From: Epiperipatus broadwayi
Lineage: Eukaryota > Onychophora > Udeonychophora > Euonychophora > Peripatidae
Direction of reading: 5' to 3'
Assembly (NCBI GenBank): GCA_028023455.1
Contig: JAQFVV010012496.1
Span: 4,281,764 to 4,345,763, forward strand
DNA length: 64,000 nt
Below are positions 1 to 12,613 of the stretch, piece by piece; within the stretch, counting starts at the first letter, position 1, and each line of letters begins with the position of its first letter. A program made the translations under genes and the position numbers. A model generated the notes under the pieces. It did not search any database and had not been told where the DNA came from. It saw nothing but the letters and a program-made list of their open reading frames with translations.

Positions 1-46
1 TTGTATGTTTTTTATTTTTTAATTACGAAAAAAACAAATTTTCTCC

Positions 47-198
47 ATATGTCATAGCATCGGCCGGGAAGCAAACCCACAACAACCTTCTGCAAGCAAA
101 TGCTCGCTTGCAAGATGGCTGTGCTGATCTCTCGACTACCAATGCTTGACAAAAATGCAAGATGGCTGTGCTGACCTCTCGACTACCAACGCTTGACA
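47..198 (-). repeat. tRNA-derived retroposon with an internal duplication
   Basis: On the minus strand a tRNA-like segment ends in GGTTTGCTTCCCGGCCGATG followed by ctatgacatatgg. This is the same 3' arrangement as the copy at 26655-26745. A block of about 47 bp (gcaagatggctgtgctga...cgactaccaa) is present twice in tandem. It looks like a degenerate tRNA-derived SINE, not a working tRNA gene, because the anticodon arm is disrupted by the duplication. Confidence 0.5.
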
Positions 199-1249
199 AA
201 AAAACAATTTTACACTTTCAATTTTGACCTGGATAACAGTAGACTTCTTTATAAAGAAAGAAATCATAATAAAATAAAATAAAAAAGGTAATTCTAATAA
301 ATATAAATAGAATAGGCAAATTGCAAATATTAAAATTCATGAATCTCATTAGATCACATGATAATATTTACTTTTGGAAAATTTAGAATATTTAGTGATT
401 GAGAATGGTTTTGAAAGTAACCGAAAGCATTTTATGAGTTATTATAATTGTTATCTATACTTTTATTTATTATATACTCCATTTATTGTGATGGGTGCTT
501 TATTTGGTATAAACATTACGATATATACCCTGCATATTGGTGTATTTGGTAGAATGTCCACCTTGGGTTTGAGAGGTTGCAGGTTCAATTTTGATGCTTG
601 TATGTTCAGCTCTCAAATTTCTTATAAACTCCCAAGCAATAAACTCATATGTCTCTTTTCTTATTGAAATATATGAGAATTTCTGTGTAATAACTAGAAA
701 ATATTATCCAACAATTATGTTACCAGATAAACCACAGATTCAAACTGAACCCCAAGTTCAAGCATGTAATCTAGCAGTTGGCAATATTTTTTGCTTCAAT
801 TTGTTGATTGCTAGCATAGTTGCTTTAACTTGAATCTATCATCTTTTAATTGGTCATTACCTAGAAGCAGCATCATTGGACATTTTTTCTGGTCACTACA
901 TGAAAACTTTCATTTCTTTATTTGATTATATCTTAAATAATTCAGGAAAATAATTTAACATGTGCATGCACACACACACACATCTCATAAAAGTGATTTT
1001 TTCCTCTAGCAGGATTTTAAGAAGCTATGAATCTTCAATGTCCACTAACATACAAATTACCTGTATAAGATCATGAAGGCGGACATAAAAATGGAGTGTC
1101 TTGTGCCTTTAAAAATTTGTGGTTGCCTAGCAACATCATTGCTGGACATTTTTTTTGTAGTTATTATTAAAAACTTCCATTTATTAATATGATCATATCT
1201 TAATATTATCTATGAAAATATTTAATTGAATGTACATATATATATTATA

Positions 1250-1460
1250 TACAATGAGCATGTCAATAGCTCTTAACAAGCTTTTCAGAACATCCCAATG
1301 CCCAGACCGGTTTCTAGCTCTGGCTTTAGAGCTAGAAACTGGTGTGGGGATAGAGATGTTCTGAAAAGCTTGTTAAGAGCTATTGGCATGCTCATTATAT
1401 AACATTTATAATGCAAGCTTATTAAATTAAGTCATGTAGTATATCACATGATTTCCTTGT
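1250..1460 (+). mobile_element. Foldback element B1 with family-B tail
   Basis: Two arms of about 67 bp (1252-1318 and 1332-1401) form a near-perfect hairpin. Both carry GAGCATG, CTCTTAACAAGCTTTTCAG and the ACCGGT/ACTGGT stem-III region of the ribozyme. The loop-side deletion has removed the CUGAUGA core, so this copy cannot be a ribozyme. To the right lies the family tail, including AAGTCATGTAGTATATCACA, which has no partner on the left. The flanks are AT microsatellite, so the target duplication cannot be defined. Confidence 0.7.
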
Positions 1461-1744
1461 GTGTATATATATATATAACTCTAATGGAAAATGATTTGTT
1501 GTTAGTAGGATTTCAGATAAGTTATAAATATTCAGACTCTTCAAACAATAAAAAATATTTTAATTTACTACCCATATAAAAATATAAGTACTGAGCTATA
1601 ATTAGACTGTTTTTTATCTCTAAGTAAATTCAGACAAAAGTTCTTGTTGGTTGCTAGGATATATCGGTGGTTACCTAGATAACATCACATTTTCTTCAGG
1701 TTATTACAAAGAAATTTTCACCTGTTTCAATGTTTACATATTAA

Positions 1745-2130
1745 TTAGCCATAAAACAGATTTGGAGAAATGTATTAGGAGTAACATGAAGAGTATAAAA
1801 ACAAAATACAAGAATGAGAGGAAAAACAAGTGTTATTGACATCATTAAAAAAAATTAAGAGATTGAAATAAAATTGAGCTGAACATATTTCTAGAAGTGG
1901 TGATAATAGAAAGTCAGTTGAAATCTTAAACTGGATTCTATGTGATTGTAGAAGACCTAGAAGCAGACCACATGTAAGATGGATGGATGAAATAAGGAAG
2001 TCTATGGGGATAATGTGAAGAAAAAAGGCTAGATATCAGAGAAGATGGACTAAACTTGGAGAAACCTTCATCCTGCAATGGATCGATGATGGTTGAAAAT
2101 GATGATGGTGATAATGATGATGATATATGG
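1745..2130 (+). pseudogene. RTE retrotransposon 3' fragment, 5'-truncated
   Basis: This aligns with the C-terminal end of the RTE copy at 28330-31530. It has the segment for ...GVTDIIKKIKRLK.., then WIL.DCRRPRSRPHVRWMDE, then the terminal LGETFILQWIDDG-like stretch, and it ends in a GATGAT-rich microsatellite tail. The 5' end is truncated. Several frameshifts and stops mark it as a dead copy. Confidence 0.8.
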
Positions 2131-3394
2131 TTAAAATATAAATTATATATTAAATGTCATGTGGTATTTATTATCTTTGATTTTTAGTATTCATACAAAG
2201 ATTTGGAACCCAAATAGCATAGATATAGCATGTAAATCTATTTAAAAAATATTTTAACTAAGGTATATATAATATATTTTTTACTTTCTATTACTTATAT
2301 TAAAATATTTTTAACTTTATCATATAAAATGTCCCAGACTTTAACTCTTGTTTGCTTTTTGGGGAAACTTTTTAAAATTATATTTAAATTTGTGGAGCAT
2401 ATAAAATGGAATAATTGTCTTTAAATATTCTACTGCAGGACAAAATCTTCTCCAATAATCTCTCATAGAGAAACAATAATAAAGAAAACGTGCCAATTCC
2501 ATGTAGTTAAATACCCTTTTACTAACCAATAATGAATAGTTAATTGGATTGATGGCGGAGCAGCTATTTACATAAATATCATAAATTTGAAAGATCCTGA
2601 AAGAAGTGGATATATTATTTGTTACATTCCAAAGCTCTACTATATAAATTATTAAAATTAAATATATACATTTATGTAAATATATTACACACGTAAGCAT
2701 ATATATATAGTACACACGTAAAAGTGTTGCATTTGTCAAATTATTAGTTGGAATGGGAGTTAAGTGTCTTGTATAAATTTTTGGAACATATTCACTATTC
2801 ATTAGTATGACATTCATCAAACTCAGTTATGAATTTAATGTGACAAGAGTTTTTAGTCATGAATTTTTTAGCAAAAATCTTTTTCCCATAAGAGAATTTA
2901 ATCACATAATATTTAAAATGTGTCATGAAAGACATGCATAAATGTTTGTATAAGAAATACATTGGATAATGAATATAATTTTTAAACAAAAGAAGAAATC
3001 AATTCTCCAACTTAACACTTTTATTCCTAAGTAGCGTTTTTAAATAGATGAAATGATTTTCTTCTTTAATAATTTTCCAGTTCTGCTTTCTTTTGATAAT
3101 CAGCAAAAAATATGTAATACGACACTATATTAAGACATTATTTTCAATTTAATATTTTGTTATATAAAATTTTCTTGAAGAATGATTATATTTGATGACT
3201 TGAATAGTTGTTTTATAAATTGGCATTACAATATTCATTCAATGTTTGTTACATTTTAGCTTATTTAATATTAATATATGGTTAATAATTGTAGACTATT
3301 ATTAATAAATTCTATTTCCAAAAATGAACAAAGTTACTCAAATATACCCCTATAGTCTATTATTATTTTGTCTATTATTTCAATTTATTTATAA

Positions 3395-3700
3395 TTCATC
3401 GATTAATTAAGAGTTTATATATGCATATATATGTTGAATTCATAGATTAATTAAGAGTTTATATATGCATATATATGTTGAATTCATAGATTAATTAAGA
3501 GTTTATATATGCATATATATGTTGAATTCATAGATTAATTAAGAGTTTATATATGCATATATATGTTGAATTCATAGATTAATTAAGAGTTTATATATGC
3601 ATATATATGTTGAATTCATAGATTAATTAAGAGTTTATGTATGCATATATATGTTGAATTCATAGATTAATTAAGAATTTATATATATTGAATTAAATAT
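3395..3700. repeat. Tandem repeat, 44-bp unit, six full copies plus one degenerate
   Basis: Units start at 3395, 3439, 3483, 3527, 3571 and 3615, each opening with TTCATAGATTAATTAAGAG and containing a self-complementary ATATATGCATATATAT core. A seventh, shortened unit starts at 3659. The first unit differs by CG for AG. Near-identity between units implies recent tandem amplification. No coding potential. Confidence 0.95.
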
Positions 3701-5306
3701 TTCATAGATTGTTATTATAATAAAGAATAGAAATAAGATTATATCCATATAAACAGAGATAACTTTTGCCTTTGACATTACCAGTAAACTATCGATGACT
3801 ACTATTTGACCATCTCCCTGAGTGTAAATAAGTTTTCCCTTAAACTTCTTTTTGTTGACATTTTTTGTTGCAGTATAATAAGGTATTCCTCTATGTAGAT
3901 ACTTTAAAAAGATTATTTAATTATAGTACAAATCAATTTTCAATTATGAACACACTTGGCATCTTTTAAAGAACATTTCATAAAGGTTAGCAGCTTTATA
4001 TGCTTCATTATTTATCAATTCAGTTTATCTTACAGTAGATGTAAATTGCACCAATTCTTTGTTTTTACAAATGTGTCTATTTAATCCTCTGATTAAAATC
4101 TTATATGATTAAACAGCTGGTCAATTATGTTGGATTATATTTCCTGGCTCATCATCTATATCCCTATATTTATCATTGCACATCAGCATTCAGATAATTG
4201 TTTATAATTTCCATGACACTAAAATGATGCATTATAGAAATTTCATTACCGAGAGACATTTTTTCATGACGATTTTTTTATTAAACATTGACATGTTTTA
4301 AGACGCATATTCTGTTATGCTTTCTTCTTTTTTGCATAAGTTTCTTTTTTTATTTCTTACATAATTAATATTTACTAAGGCAATAAACCTCAAGAATGTA
4401 CACTGAAAATGTGAAGGTAGGGACCTCTACAGGTCTTAACCACAAGCTTACGCTTTGGAAGAAAACAGGGAAACCTTCTTTACATAATCTAAACAATCAT
4501 CAGGCTTCTTTTAGATTCACCTTCAAACAGAATCACAGGCCACATTTTATACTGCTATCCATGTTTTAATATCATAAGATCTTACATTATCCTATTTTGA
4601 AACAATAAGCCAAAGAATATTTTTAATTTTAAACTCTTTAATAAATATTCATACATAAGAACTAAAATTTAATGCATCTAAACACATTTTATAGAAAGAG
4701 ACAGTACTTATCCTTCAAAGAGTGCAATATTTTTTGATATAGGGTTTGTATGGGAGCAATTAGAAAATAAATAGACAATAAACAGATGAATCTTACAAAT
4801 AAGGCCAATTTTGAGATGAGCTAAACTGTTACCTTAAGTGAAAATGTTTTCACTCTTCTGATAGGTCTATAAATGTACTCTTGTGGAATAAAATGTTCTA
4901 AGACTAATCCAATATCATCCCACTAGTAATCCATCAGTTGTAGTTTGACAAGTGATTACAGAGTAAAGATTAACACTGTTTAAGGCTCTCATCATGTATC
5001 TATTTTAATCACAAATGTTTTACATCTGTGAGTGCTTGATAGATTATAGAATGATATGATAGTCACTAGATATCCCTTAAATCACACCAGATGTCACTGT
5101 TTTTCTAGGTGTGCATTTCCACTATAGTGCTGTTTCATCTATTATAATTTTCTCTAGACTGAGATCTTCATTAGCAATAAGCTAAGCAAATGCTTTTATG
5201 ACTTTAAACTCCTTCATGATCAGGTAATGATTTGTTACAAACATTTTATCTTCGGAAATTTTATAGTGCTTTTTAAATCTATGAAGTTATTCTTTACTAT
5301 ATTAAC
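3701..5306. other. AT-rich region with no recognised feature
   Basis: No supported ORF, splice pair, RNA gene or known repeat is seen here. Confidence 0.5.
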
Positions 5307-5723
5307 AAGCATGTGAGTAAACTAGGCAAAACTCTCCATACAGTATTGCCACCCTGTGCCAACCAGAGTAATCAATGGATGCCAGAAGGCTTGTGCATAA
5401 AATCCCTATCTAATGCCCACTCATCCAATATCCCCAGACTAGTTTCTGGCTTGTGGCCTTCATCAGTGAGAAGCTTTGGATCTGAGAGCACTGCACCTAG
5501 ATCTTAAAATCTAATGCAACCCTCCAGCAACCTCCTTTTATCTCTACTTAACTACAAAACTATGAGAATGAAATTGAAAACACAAAAATATTTTCAATCT
5601 AGGTTCAATAGCTTATATATTCTGGTTGGCACAGGGTGGCAATACTGTATGGAGAGTTTTGCCTAGTTTATAAATAAGTATGTGCTAGTATAAGAGATGG
5701 TGATTATGTGAAGCATGTGAGTA
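5307..5723 (-). mobile_element. Foldback element A1 with 13-bp target-site duplication
   Basis: The element body (5320-5710) is flanked by exact copies of AAGCATGTGAGTA at 5307-5319 and 5711-5723. The left arm starts ...GGCAAAACTCTCCATACAGT and the right end carries its reverse complement ACTGTATGGAGAGTTTTGCC. Only the right side has the extra tail (ATAAGTATGTGCTAGTATAA..GGTGATTATGTG). Inverted arms, a one-sided tail and a long TSD match the arrangement of inverted pseudo-LTR copies of Penelope-like elements. A hammerhead-like core lies on the minus strand in the left arm. No ORF of note. Confidence 0.8.
5432..5471 (-). ncRNA. Hammerhead-ribozyme-like motif in A1
   Basis: The minus strand reads stem I 5' strand TCTCA, core CTGATGA, stem II GGC-CACAA-GCC flanked by an A.A mismatch, then GAA, stem III AC-TA-GT, cleavage nucleotide C, and stem I 3' strand TGGGG. 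All invariant core residues are present and the triplet is GUC. Stem I has G.U pairs, and 10.1-11.1 is a mismatch, so activity may be weak. Confidence 0.6.
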
Positions 5724-6671
5724 GTTAAAGTTTTTTGTGGAATAACTTTACCTATCTAATAACCCATGTTTCCTGACAAATATGTGTTTTTATCATCATA
5801 CTGGTGTTTGGAAATAGGGATAAATTGTAGTTTGTGTGGTGATGCATGACCCAAACTCTCACAGATCTCATGGATTTGGATTTACGAATTATAAGCATTC
5901 CTCTATGGTCAATAATGCATAAGCTAATAGACCTCATGTTACTGATGGATAGGAAGTGGAACCTAAGAGTGTGTTTCTGAAAGAAGAGTGCAGTGAGTCT
6001 GGATTTCTGGATTACAGATGACTGTAAATAAAATATTTGTTGGAGACATTGAGGAAGATACCACAGAGTAACTTCTCCAAGAATGTTTTTCAAACTTTGG
6101 GAAATTGATATGATAGAAGTTATATGGGAGGGAGTGTTTTTGTGACATTCAATGATTATGACCCAGTTGACAAAATTGTTTTACTGAGGCATCATAATGT
6201 TAATGACCATGTTTCCAAAGATAAAAGGGTCTTATCCAAGCAAAAATAACAAACTATAGAAAATCAGAGAACAATGACTCATGGTGGCCCAAGTTTTGAT
6301 GGTAGAGGTGGAATTCAGTATCATGGCTTAGTCAGGGGCCATATTTTTACTGTACCTTATAATTTTCTACTCATCATTTGTTTCAATGAAAATGATTTAT
6401 AATGAACATGCAGTAGCTTCATTTATTTTAGATCTTATATGGCTGTCAAGTGAATGCCATAAAATTCTCCCAACTTGCATGCTGGGAAAATTTCATTCCA
6501 CTGTTTTTAAACAATTTTTTGGGGGATTGTCAAACTTGAATGATTCTTCTCACCATAACCATTGGTACAAGCATAAGGATTCAAGATATTATTGATTTAT
6601 TAACTGAATGGTGAACAAAATATTAAAATAAATGATAGTAAAGATGTTGTGAAAATTATAGTTTAAAATAT

Positions 6672-6762
6672 AATTGATGGCCTAGTGGTAGGCATAGCTA
6701 CATTCCAAGCAGCTGGCCTGGGGTCGCTTCCCAGTCAACGCATTTGACACAGGAAAAAAAAA
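6672..6762 (+). repeat. tRNA-Gly-derived retroposon with poly(A)
   Basis: The sequence has the tRNA-Gly order: A-box-like TGGCCTAGTGG, anticodon loop ATTCCAA (TCC), a B-box-like T arm and a 3' end near CAACGCA, followed by TTTGACACAGG and a run of A. The same tail follows the copy at 20881. Stem mismatches argue against a functional tRNA. Confidence 0.7.
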
Positions 6763-8216
6763 TACATAAATAAAAGTTTACTTTTACATATATTACAATT
6801 TGTATATACCATATAATGTAATAATTTAAGATATTATTAATATTTTCATAACTCAAAGCTATTTTTTCTCTTTTCTAGTCTATCATAATATTATATAAAT
6901 GTTATGTATATTTAGCATAAAAGGTATAATTTTGTATACCATATACTTTATTCATGCTAATTTCCACATTCATACCAAATTAAATTTATTTAATAATCAT
7001 GGCTTTATAATTTCTCATTTTTTACTTAACATTTAAAATATATTCCATTTATTCAAATTTATTTAAATGGTCCATTTTTTTTAAAGTGACAGGCATGGCT
7101 CTTATTTATAGCCTCATAATCTCCTGTGACTACTCAGGGGCCTTTATTTTTGCATGTCCTGTTCCTTGTCTTCATACATACAATTTCAGCTCTAGTCAAA
7201 TCAAACTTATGGCCTAAAATGCATTCATGCATGATATAAATGGATGACTATTTTTAATTTACCTATGCCCTGTTATACAAATATCTGTGTTGGATTAATC
7301 TAGTTGATAAAGTTGCCTGCGATTCACCATAATATGCAACATTGCATATGGATTGGAACCTTCAATTTTGTGTTTGATGTGTTGACTCTGTGAGTAATTT
7401 ATCCATGAAATTGTTTAATAGTTTATTTAGCAGTGGGAGAGTTTGGAAATTTATATTATATGTATCTTTAAAGATTCTTTTTAATTTTGTAAGAATTTTA
7501 AATCATAAGGAAGACTAATCCATTTGTATTTTCTATTGGTTGTTCTTGGTGGTTGTGGTGGTGGTGGTGGTGGTGAGGTGGTCTATAATAAAATTTATGG
7601 AGACAAAGGAAAGGAAATGCAAAATTAAGGTGGCCTGGGCAATTGCAAAAGATCGCAAGGCTATAACAAAAAAAAAGCCATGTGTACCACTTTCAAAAAA
7701 TGGATCACTTAAATAAATTTGAATAAATGGAATACATTTTAAATATTAATTAATAAATTAGAAATTATGAATGCTAAGTATTATGAGTATGACATCCATG
7801 TTGAAACTATGCTTAGCATGAATAAAGTTAATGGAATACAAATGTCTATCTTTTCTACTAAATTTACACAACATTTATATGATATTAATATTTTTATTTT
7901 TAAATGAAAATTAAAATTTTGTAGCATAAAATTGTAAAGTTGTGTTTTTGGAAAGTAGCTATAGAAAATTGGGAATTCCACACAAGTTAAAAGTTTAACT
8001 TCCTTATAAAAATGTGTTACAGATATGAAACTCTGAACATGTATGTTTTTTTTATTTTAATCTTAATTGATATAATAATTCAACAGACGGACATTTGAAG
8101 ATTTATAGAATTTATTTGCCTCACTTGTTATTTAAAATATGGACTGTGAAGATAGTTGGAGAATTTTGTGCCAATTTAATTTCTTTATAAAAATGATTTA
8201 CGGATAGAAAATTTAC
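6763..8216. other. AT-rich region; only a short GGT microsatellite
   Basis: No supported gene. A short (GGT)n run with GGTGAGGTGG lies at about 7545-7580. Confidence 0.5.
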
Positions 8217-8490
8217 CACATGAAGTAGTTAACTGAAGCACACAGGCTTATTATATACCTGTGTCTATATATGTAATATATAGGGTATATGAGGACAGAC
8301 TTTCACATGACCCACCACTCTCCACACTATCTCATAACACTGACACACTCAAACACATATATGTTGAAAAGATAAATATCTTTTCAACATATATGTGTTT
8401 GAGTGTGTCAGTGTTATGAGATATTGTGGAAAGTGGTGGGTCATGTGAAAGTATGTGCTCATATACCCTATATATCATATGAAGTAGTTA
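8217..8490 (-). mobile_element. Foldback element E1 with 12-15 bp target-site duplication
   Basis: Arms of about 100 bp (GGGTATATGAG..., CACATGACCCACCACT..., ACACATATATGTTGAAAAG) form a nearly uninterrupted hairpin centred near 8372. A one-sided tail on the left holds a small hairpin (CACAGG...CCTGTG). The flanks CACATGAAGTAGTTA (8217-8231) and CATATGAAGTAGTTA (8476-8490) agree at 14 of 15 positions. The arm sequence reappears at 26030-26135, where it runs into a hammerhead motif, so E and F are one family. Confidence 0.8.
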
Positions 8491-8923
8491 TAAGTTGTTA
8501 ATACATTGTATCTTCAATTTGTTTTTGAAAATACACTTTCAACATAGAATCATAATTTCTTTGCTTTAGGCTTACTCAGAGAATTGAAAACATTATACTG
8601 CTTAAAGATTAATTTAATTTCTTTATAAAATATATGATGGATTAAAACTGACTATCTGAATTTTTTTTTTTTTTTGATGGTCTCTAAAGTAACACAAATC
8701 TGTCATTAGATATAGATATTTTTTTTGTTTTATTTATAAATGATGTAAATATTTTTTTAGTATAGAATTGCAAGTTTTTTTTTATATGACATATTTAGTT
8801 GAGAACATCAAATGGTTAAAAATTATCTCTGATTACATGGATATTATCTCCTCATTTTTATTTTTTATTGTATTAACAAAAATGAAAATATTTAATTTAA
8901 CATATATATATATATTTATAATG

Positions 8924-9752
8924 AAATCAAGTCATACGTCACATGACTTAATTAGCTTGTATTTACAAACGTACTATAAAGATCATGCTAATAGTTCTAA
9001 ACAAGTTTATTTCATTTTTACTTTTTACCAATAAATACAGTAAAAGGACACATTCAAAATCTCTATCTAGACTTATCAACATCCCCAAAATGGTTTCAAA
9101 CTAATGGCTCTTGTCAGTGAGGAGCTAGGACATTCAGACATCAGATCCAAAATACAAATTGTAGTCCAGAATTTATCTAAGACTTAACTATTAAGGAGAA
9201 AATCTGAAATGTTCAGACATCTATGTCTTCAAATCCAGCTCTCCAACTCAAATAGCCATATGGTAAAGAACTAAATTCAGATCCACCAGATAATAATAGC
9301 CTTAGCAATCTAGTATAGCCTAAGTCTTAACCACCACACTATAATATTAAATAAATCAAGTCATACATGACTTATTTAACTTGTACTTACAAATGTATTA
9401 TAAAGAGTGTGCTAATAACTCTAAACAATCTTATAAACAAGGCAAAACTCTCCATACAGTGGTGCCACCCTGTGCCAACCAGAGTAATCAATGGATTCCA
9501 GAAGGCTTGTGCATAAAATCCCTATCTAATGCCTACTCATCCAATATCTCCAGACTAGTTTCTGGCTTGTGGCCTTCGTCGGTGATCACGTGATGCTTAA
9601 TGATTCTAACAAGCTTATTTTCTTTTATTTTTTTACCAGTTTGGGGATGGCAATAAGTCTAGATAGAGATTTTGAATGCATTTTCTTATTGTATTTATCA
9701 GTAAAAAAAGTAGGCTTGTTTAGAGATATTAGCACACTATATTATATATAGC
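8924..9752 (-). mobile_element. Foldback element B2, interrupted by A2
   Basis: The left end has the family-B tail (AAATCAAGTCATACGTCACA..) followed by arm sequence. A second tail-plus-arm unit starts at about 9355, so two B units lie head-to-tail. The inverted arm ends at about 9752 (AGATATTAGCACACTATATT). The ribozyme region at 9075-9118 (minus) is degenerate, reading CUGACAA where CUGAUGA is expected. Confidence 0.7.
9435..9598 (-). mobile_element. Short A-family element A2 nested in B2
   Basis: It starts AAACAAGGCAAAACTCTCC and ends GGTGATCACGTGATGCTT, which are the two asymmetric ends of family A. The middle is shortened and there is no inverted second arm. Flanks CTCTAAACAATCTTAT and TTCTAACAAGCTTAT are related and look like a decayed duplication of the B2 arm. 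It gives an order of insertion: B2 first, A2 later. Confidence 0.7.
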
Positions 9753-10436
9753 ATTCAGGTTTAAATCTAATTTTTTAACTACTCAACATTTTTATCAATG
9801 TATGTACTATGGAAATTGTAGTTTGTGTACATCTTTAAGATATTATATTGGCATGCTCAGAAAACATAAGGTTTCATAATCACATATTTTAAATTAAGTA
9901 TAGTCTACCTGGATACAGTTGATATTTATTATATTTTTAAAAATATTATAATTTATTGTAACTGTTCTATTTTAATGGTGACAGATTATTACAATGTCAT
10001 GAATAAAAATAAACATTTGTGGTAACATTACATCCTAAGTTATGAATGTGCAACTCTTACAGTTGCGAATTAATATATTATTATTATCATCAATATTTTA
10101 ATCATTATCGATCCATTGCAGGATAAAATCTTTTCAAGTTAAATAAGATATCTCTAGGTGATAATCCCTCTTATCCATATCACACCATCAAACTTTTTAT
10201 CCTATTTCATCCATCTTTTTATATGTTTTTCTCCCTTTAGGTCTTTTGCAATCTCTTATGATTCACTCTATGACATTAGCAGTCGATTTATTATTAACAC
10301 TTTGATCATTATGTTCAGCCCAAATTCATTTTAGTCATCTAATCTTTTCAATGATGTCATTGATATCTGTTATTCTTTCACCCACATATTTCCATTTCAG
10401 AATATTTGTTCCATTTCCTTAGGTAATTGGGTGTAA

Positions 10437-10815
10437 TATACAGTTCAGACCACTCAAAGAAGTATGGAGAGATGCATGTTGGGAGTAACAAGAAGAGACT
10501 GGAAATGCAATATATCGATAAGAGAACAAATAGGTGTTACTGAGCTCATTAAAAAAATTAAAAGACTGAAATGGAATTGGGCTGGACATATTTCTAAAAG
10601 AGATGATAATAGATGGACAATTGAAATCATAAACTAGATTCCAAGAGATTGTAAAAGACCCATAAAGAGACAACATGTGAGATGGATGGATGAAATAAGA
10701 AAGTGTGCAGGGATGACGTAGAGAAGAGAAGCTAAAGATTGGAGATGGATTGAACTTGGAGAGACCTTCATCCTGCAGTGGATTGATAATGGTTGATGAT
10801 GGTGATGATGATATA
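10437..10815 (+). pseudogene. RTE retrotransposon 3' fragment
   Basis: The 5'-truncated copy covers the C-terminal segment QTTQRSMERCMLGVT-like through WAGHISKRDDNRWT, the PRDCKRP block and LGETFILQWIDNG, with a GATGATG tail. It retains a codon (CGA) where the 28-31.5 kb copy has TGA. Only the C-terminal end is present, so it is not functional. Confidence 0.85.
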
Positions 10816-12100
10816 GCAAAGGAGTCTTGAGGATGTTTTTAGTTAGTGTAATGCTACTAAAATTTTTTAGTATTGGGTATTTTATAATTTCTAAGATCAC
10901 TAGATATGACTTTTTATAATAAATTAATGATTTTTTCTCACATCCACTTCTTCATATTAGATATGTCCTATTAATAGTTTAAAACACTGATTTAAATTCT
11001 ATTTGTATGGTTTAACGGTGATTTTGTGTTTTTAGCATAGAACGCCATCTGCATTAATACGTAACGCTAGAGATTTCTGGACCAAAGCTCAATATGTCTC
11101 TGCTTCAATGTTATACGATCTCCAAACTGTAAAACCATACATTTATTTTATTTAGTGAATTAATCTCAATTCTTTGTTGCGTTTACAACTATCTTATCAT
11201 CAATAAAGCACCAAGTGCTATTGTATCCTTAATTGCATGATATAGTATTAATATTTTGATATTATTTCAAATTGTGTCGTATTGAAAATGAATCTGGCAA
11301 TTATCTTGGTGTAAAATATTTTTATATCAGCTAGAAAATAGAGGGTTAAATGTACGTATTATAAAGATGGATTTATTTTTAATTTATATTAGTTGTTCGT
11401 TTTTATTACTATTGTTTTGAATGTCATTTATTTACATAATAATCCAGATGATTCAAAATGATTTGATGGTTAGGAGGAGTAATTTTTAAATGTTACTATT
11501 TAAAAAACGCCAATTATTGCATAATAAATCATCGCAGAATAATCACAACCAACTTTTTGTCCAAGCCTGATAATTAAGGGACTGTCTCATTAATATATTT
11601 ATCAGCACAATCATTTTCACTAGCAATATAACTATTACGACTACCATTGCTACTAAACTATTTATTTAACATCGTAGAACAAAATATATAAATGTCCACT
11701 TCTAAATTAATCAAATATGAGTTGAGAGCTACGAAAATGGTTCGTACTTTTAACCATTTGCGGTCCGAAGGCTTCTAAATTTAATAATAAATAAGCAGAA
11801 GAAATTCTATTATCAAATCGATGAATACAGCATAAAACTTTATTCGTTAATTAGTTTAACTTTATAAACTACAACCAATTTTACATTTTTTTTTATTAAT
11901 GCTTTATATATATATATATTTACTTTTCAATTTTTCTAGCAGTGTTTCTCAGGCTTACTTTATATTTTGTCTGGATGACATTTACATTTTACTGCACTCC
12001 CAATAAAACAGAAAGTATCGAGAAAGGTTAATAGATAGCCAAAAAATATAAAGAAGATTAATAAAAGATAGTGATAAAAAAATGATTGTATGTTGATCTT
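10816..12100. other. AT-rich region with no recognised feature
   Basis: No gene, RNA or repeat family could be supported in this interval. Confidence 0.45.
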
Positions 12101-12140
12101 CGTCACATATTGAGATAATTAACGTGAAGTAAAACATAAA

Positions 12141-12613
12141 AGTCTATTATAGAACATTTGCATAAGTCTATGATAGAACATTTGCATAAGTCTATGATTG
12201 AACATTTGCCTATGTCTATGATAGAACATTTGCATAAGTTTATGATAGAACATTTGCATAAGTCTATGCTAGAACATTTGCATAAGTCTATGAAAGAACA
12301 TTTGCATAAGTCTATGATAGAACATTTACATAAGTCTATAATAGAACATTTGCATAAGTCTATGATAGAACAATTGCATAAATCTATGATAGAACATTTG
12401 CATAACTCTATGATAGAACATTTGCATAAGTCTATGAAAGAACATTTGCATAAGTCTATGACAGAACATTTGCTTAAGTCTATGATAAAACATTTGCATA
12501 AGTCTATGATAGAACATTTACTTAAGTCTATGATAGAACGTTTGCATAAGTCTATGATAGAACATTTGCTTAAGTCTATGATAGAACAAAGTCTATGATA
12601 GAACATTTGCATA
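12141..12613. repeat. Tandem repeat, 24-bp unit, about 19-20 copies
   Basis: The unit is catttgcataagtctatgat plus agaa. Because 24 is a multiple of three and stop codons are absent in several frames, both strands stay open (146 codons on plus reading HLHKSMIE repeats, 169 on minus reading CSIIDLCK repeats). Unit-to-unit changes are scattered over all codon positions and there is no splice or start context, so this is best called a minisatellite, not a gene. Confidence 0.9.

Noticed and set aside
374-833. Overlapping ORFs of 97 and 80 codons
   Set aside because: No recognisable domain, AT-rich codons throughout, no conserved context.
1250-1405. Transcription terminator hairpin
   Set aside because: The hairpin is part of a dispersed foldback with recurring arms and tail; eukaryotic context gives no reason to expect a terminator.
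2341-2820. 159-codon minus-strand ORF
   Set aside because: AT-driven composition, no motif, no splice or promoter support.
12103-12612. Repeat-protein ORFs of 169 (-) and 146 (+) codons
   Set aside because: They follow from a 24-bp tandem unit without stops; no start, splice or composition evidence for a gene.
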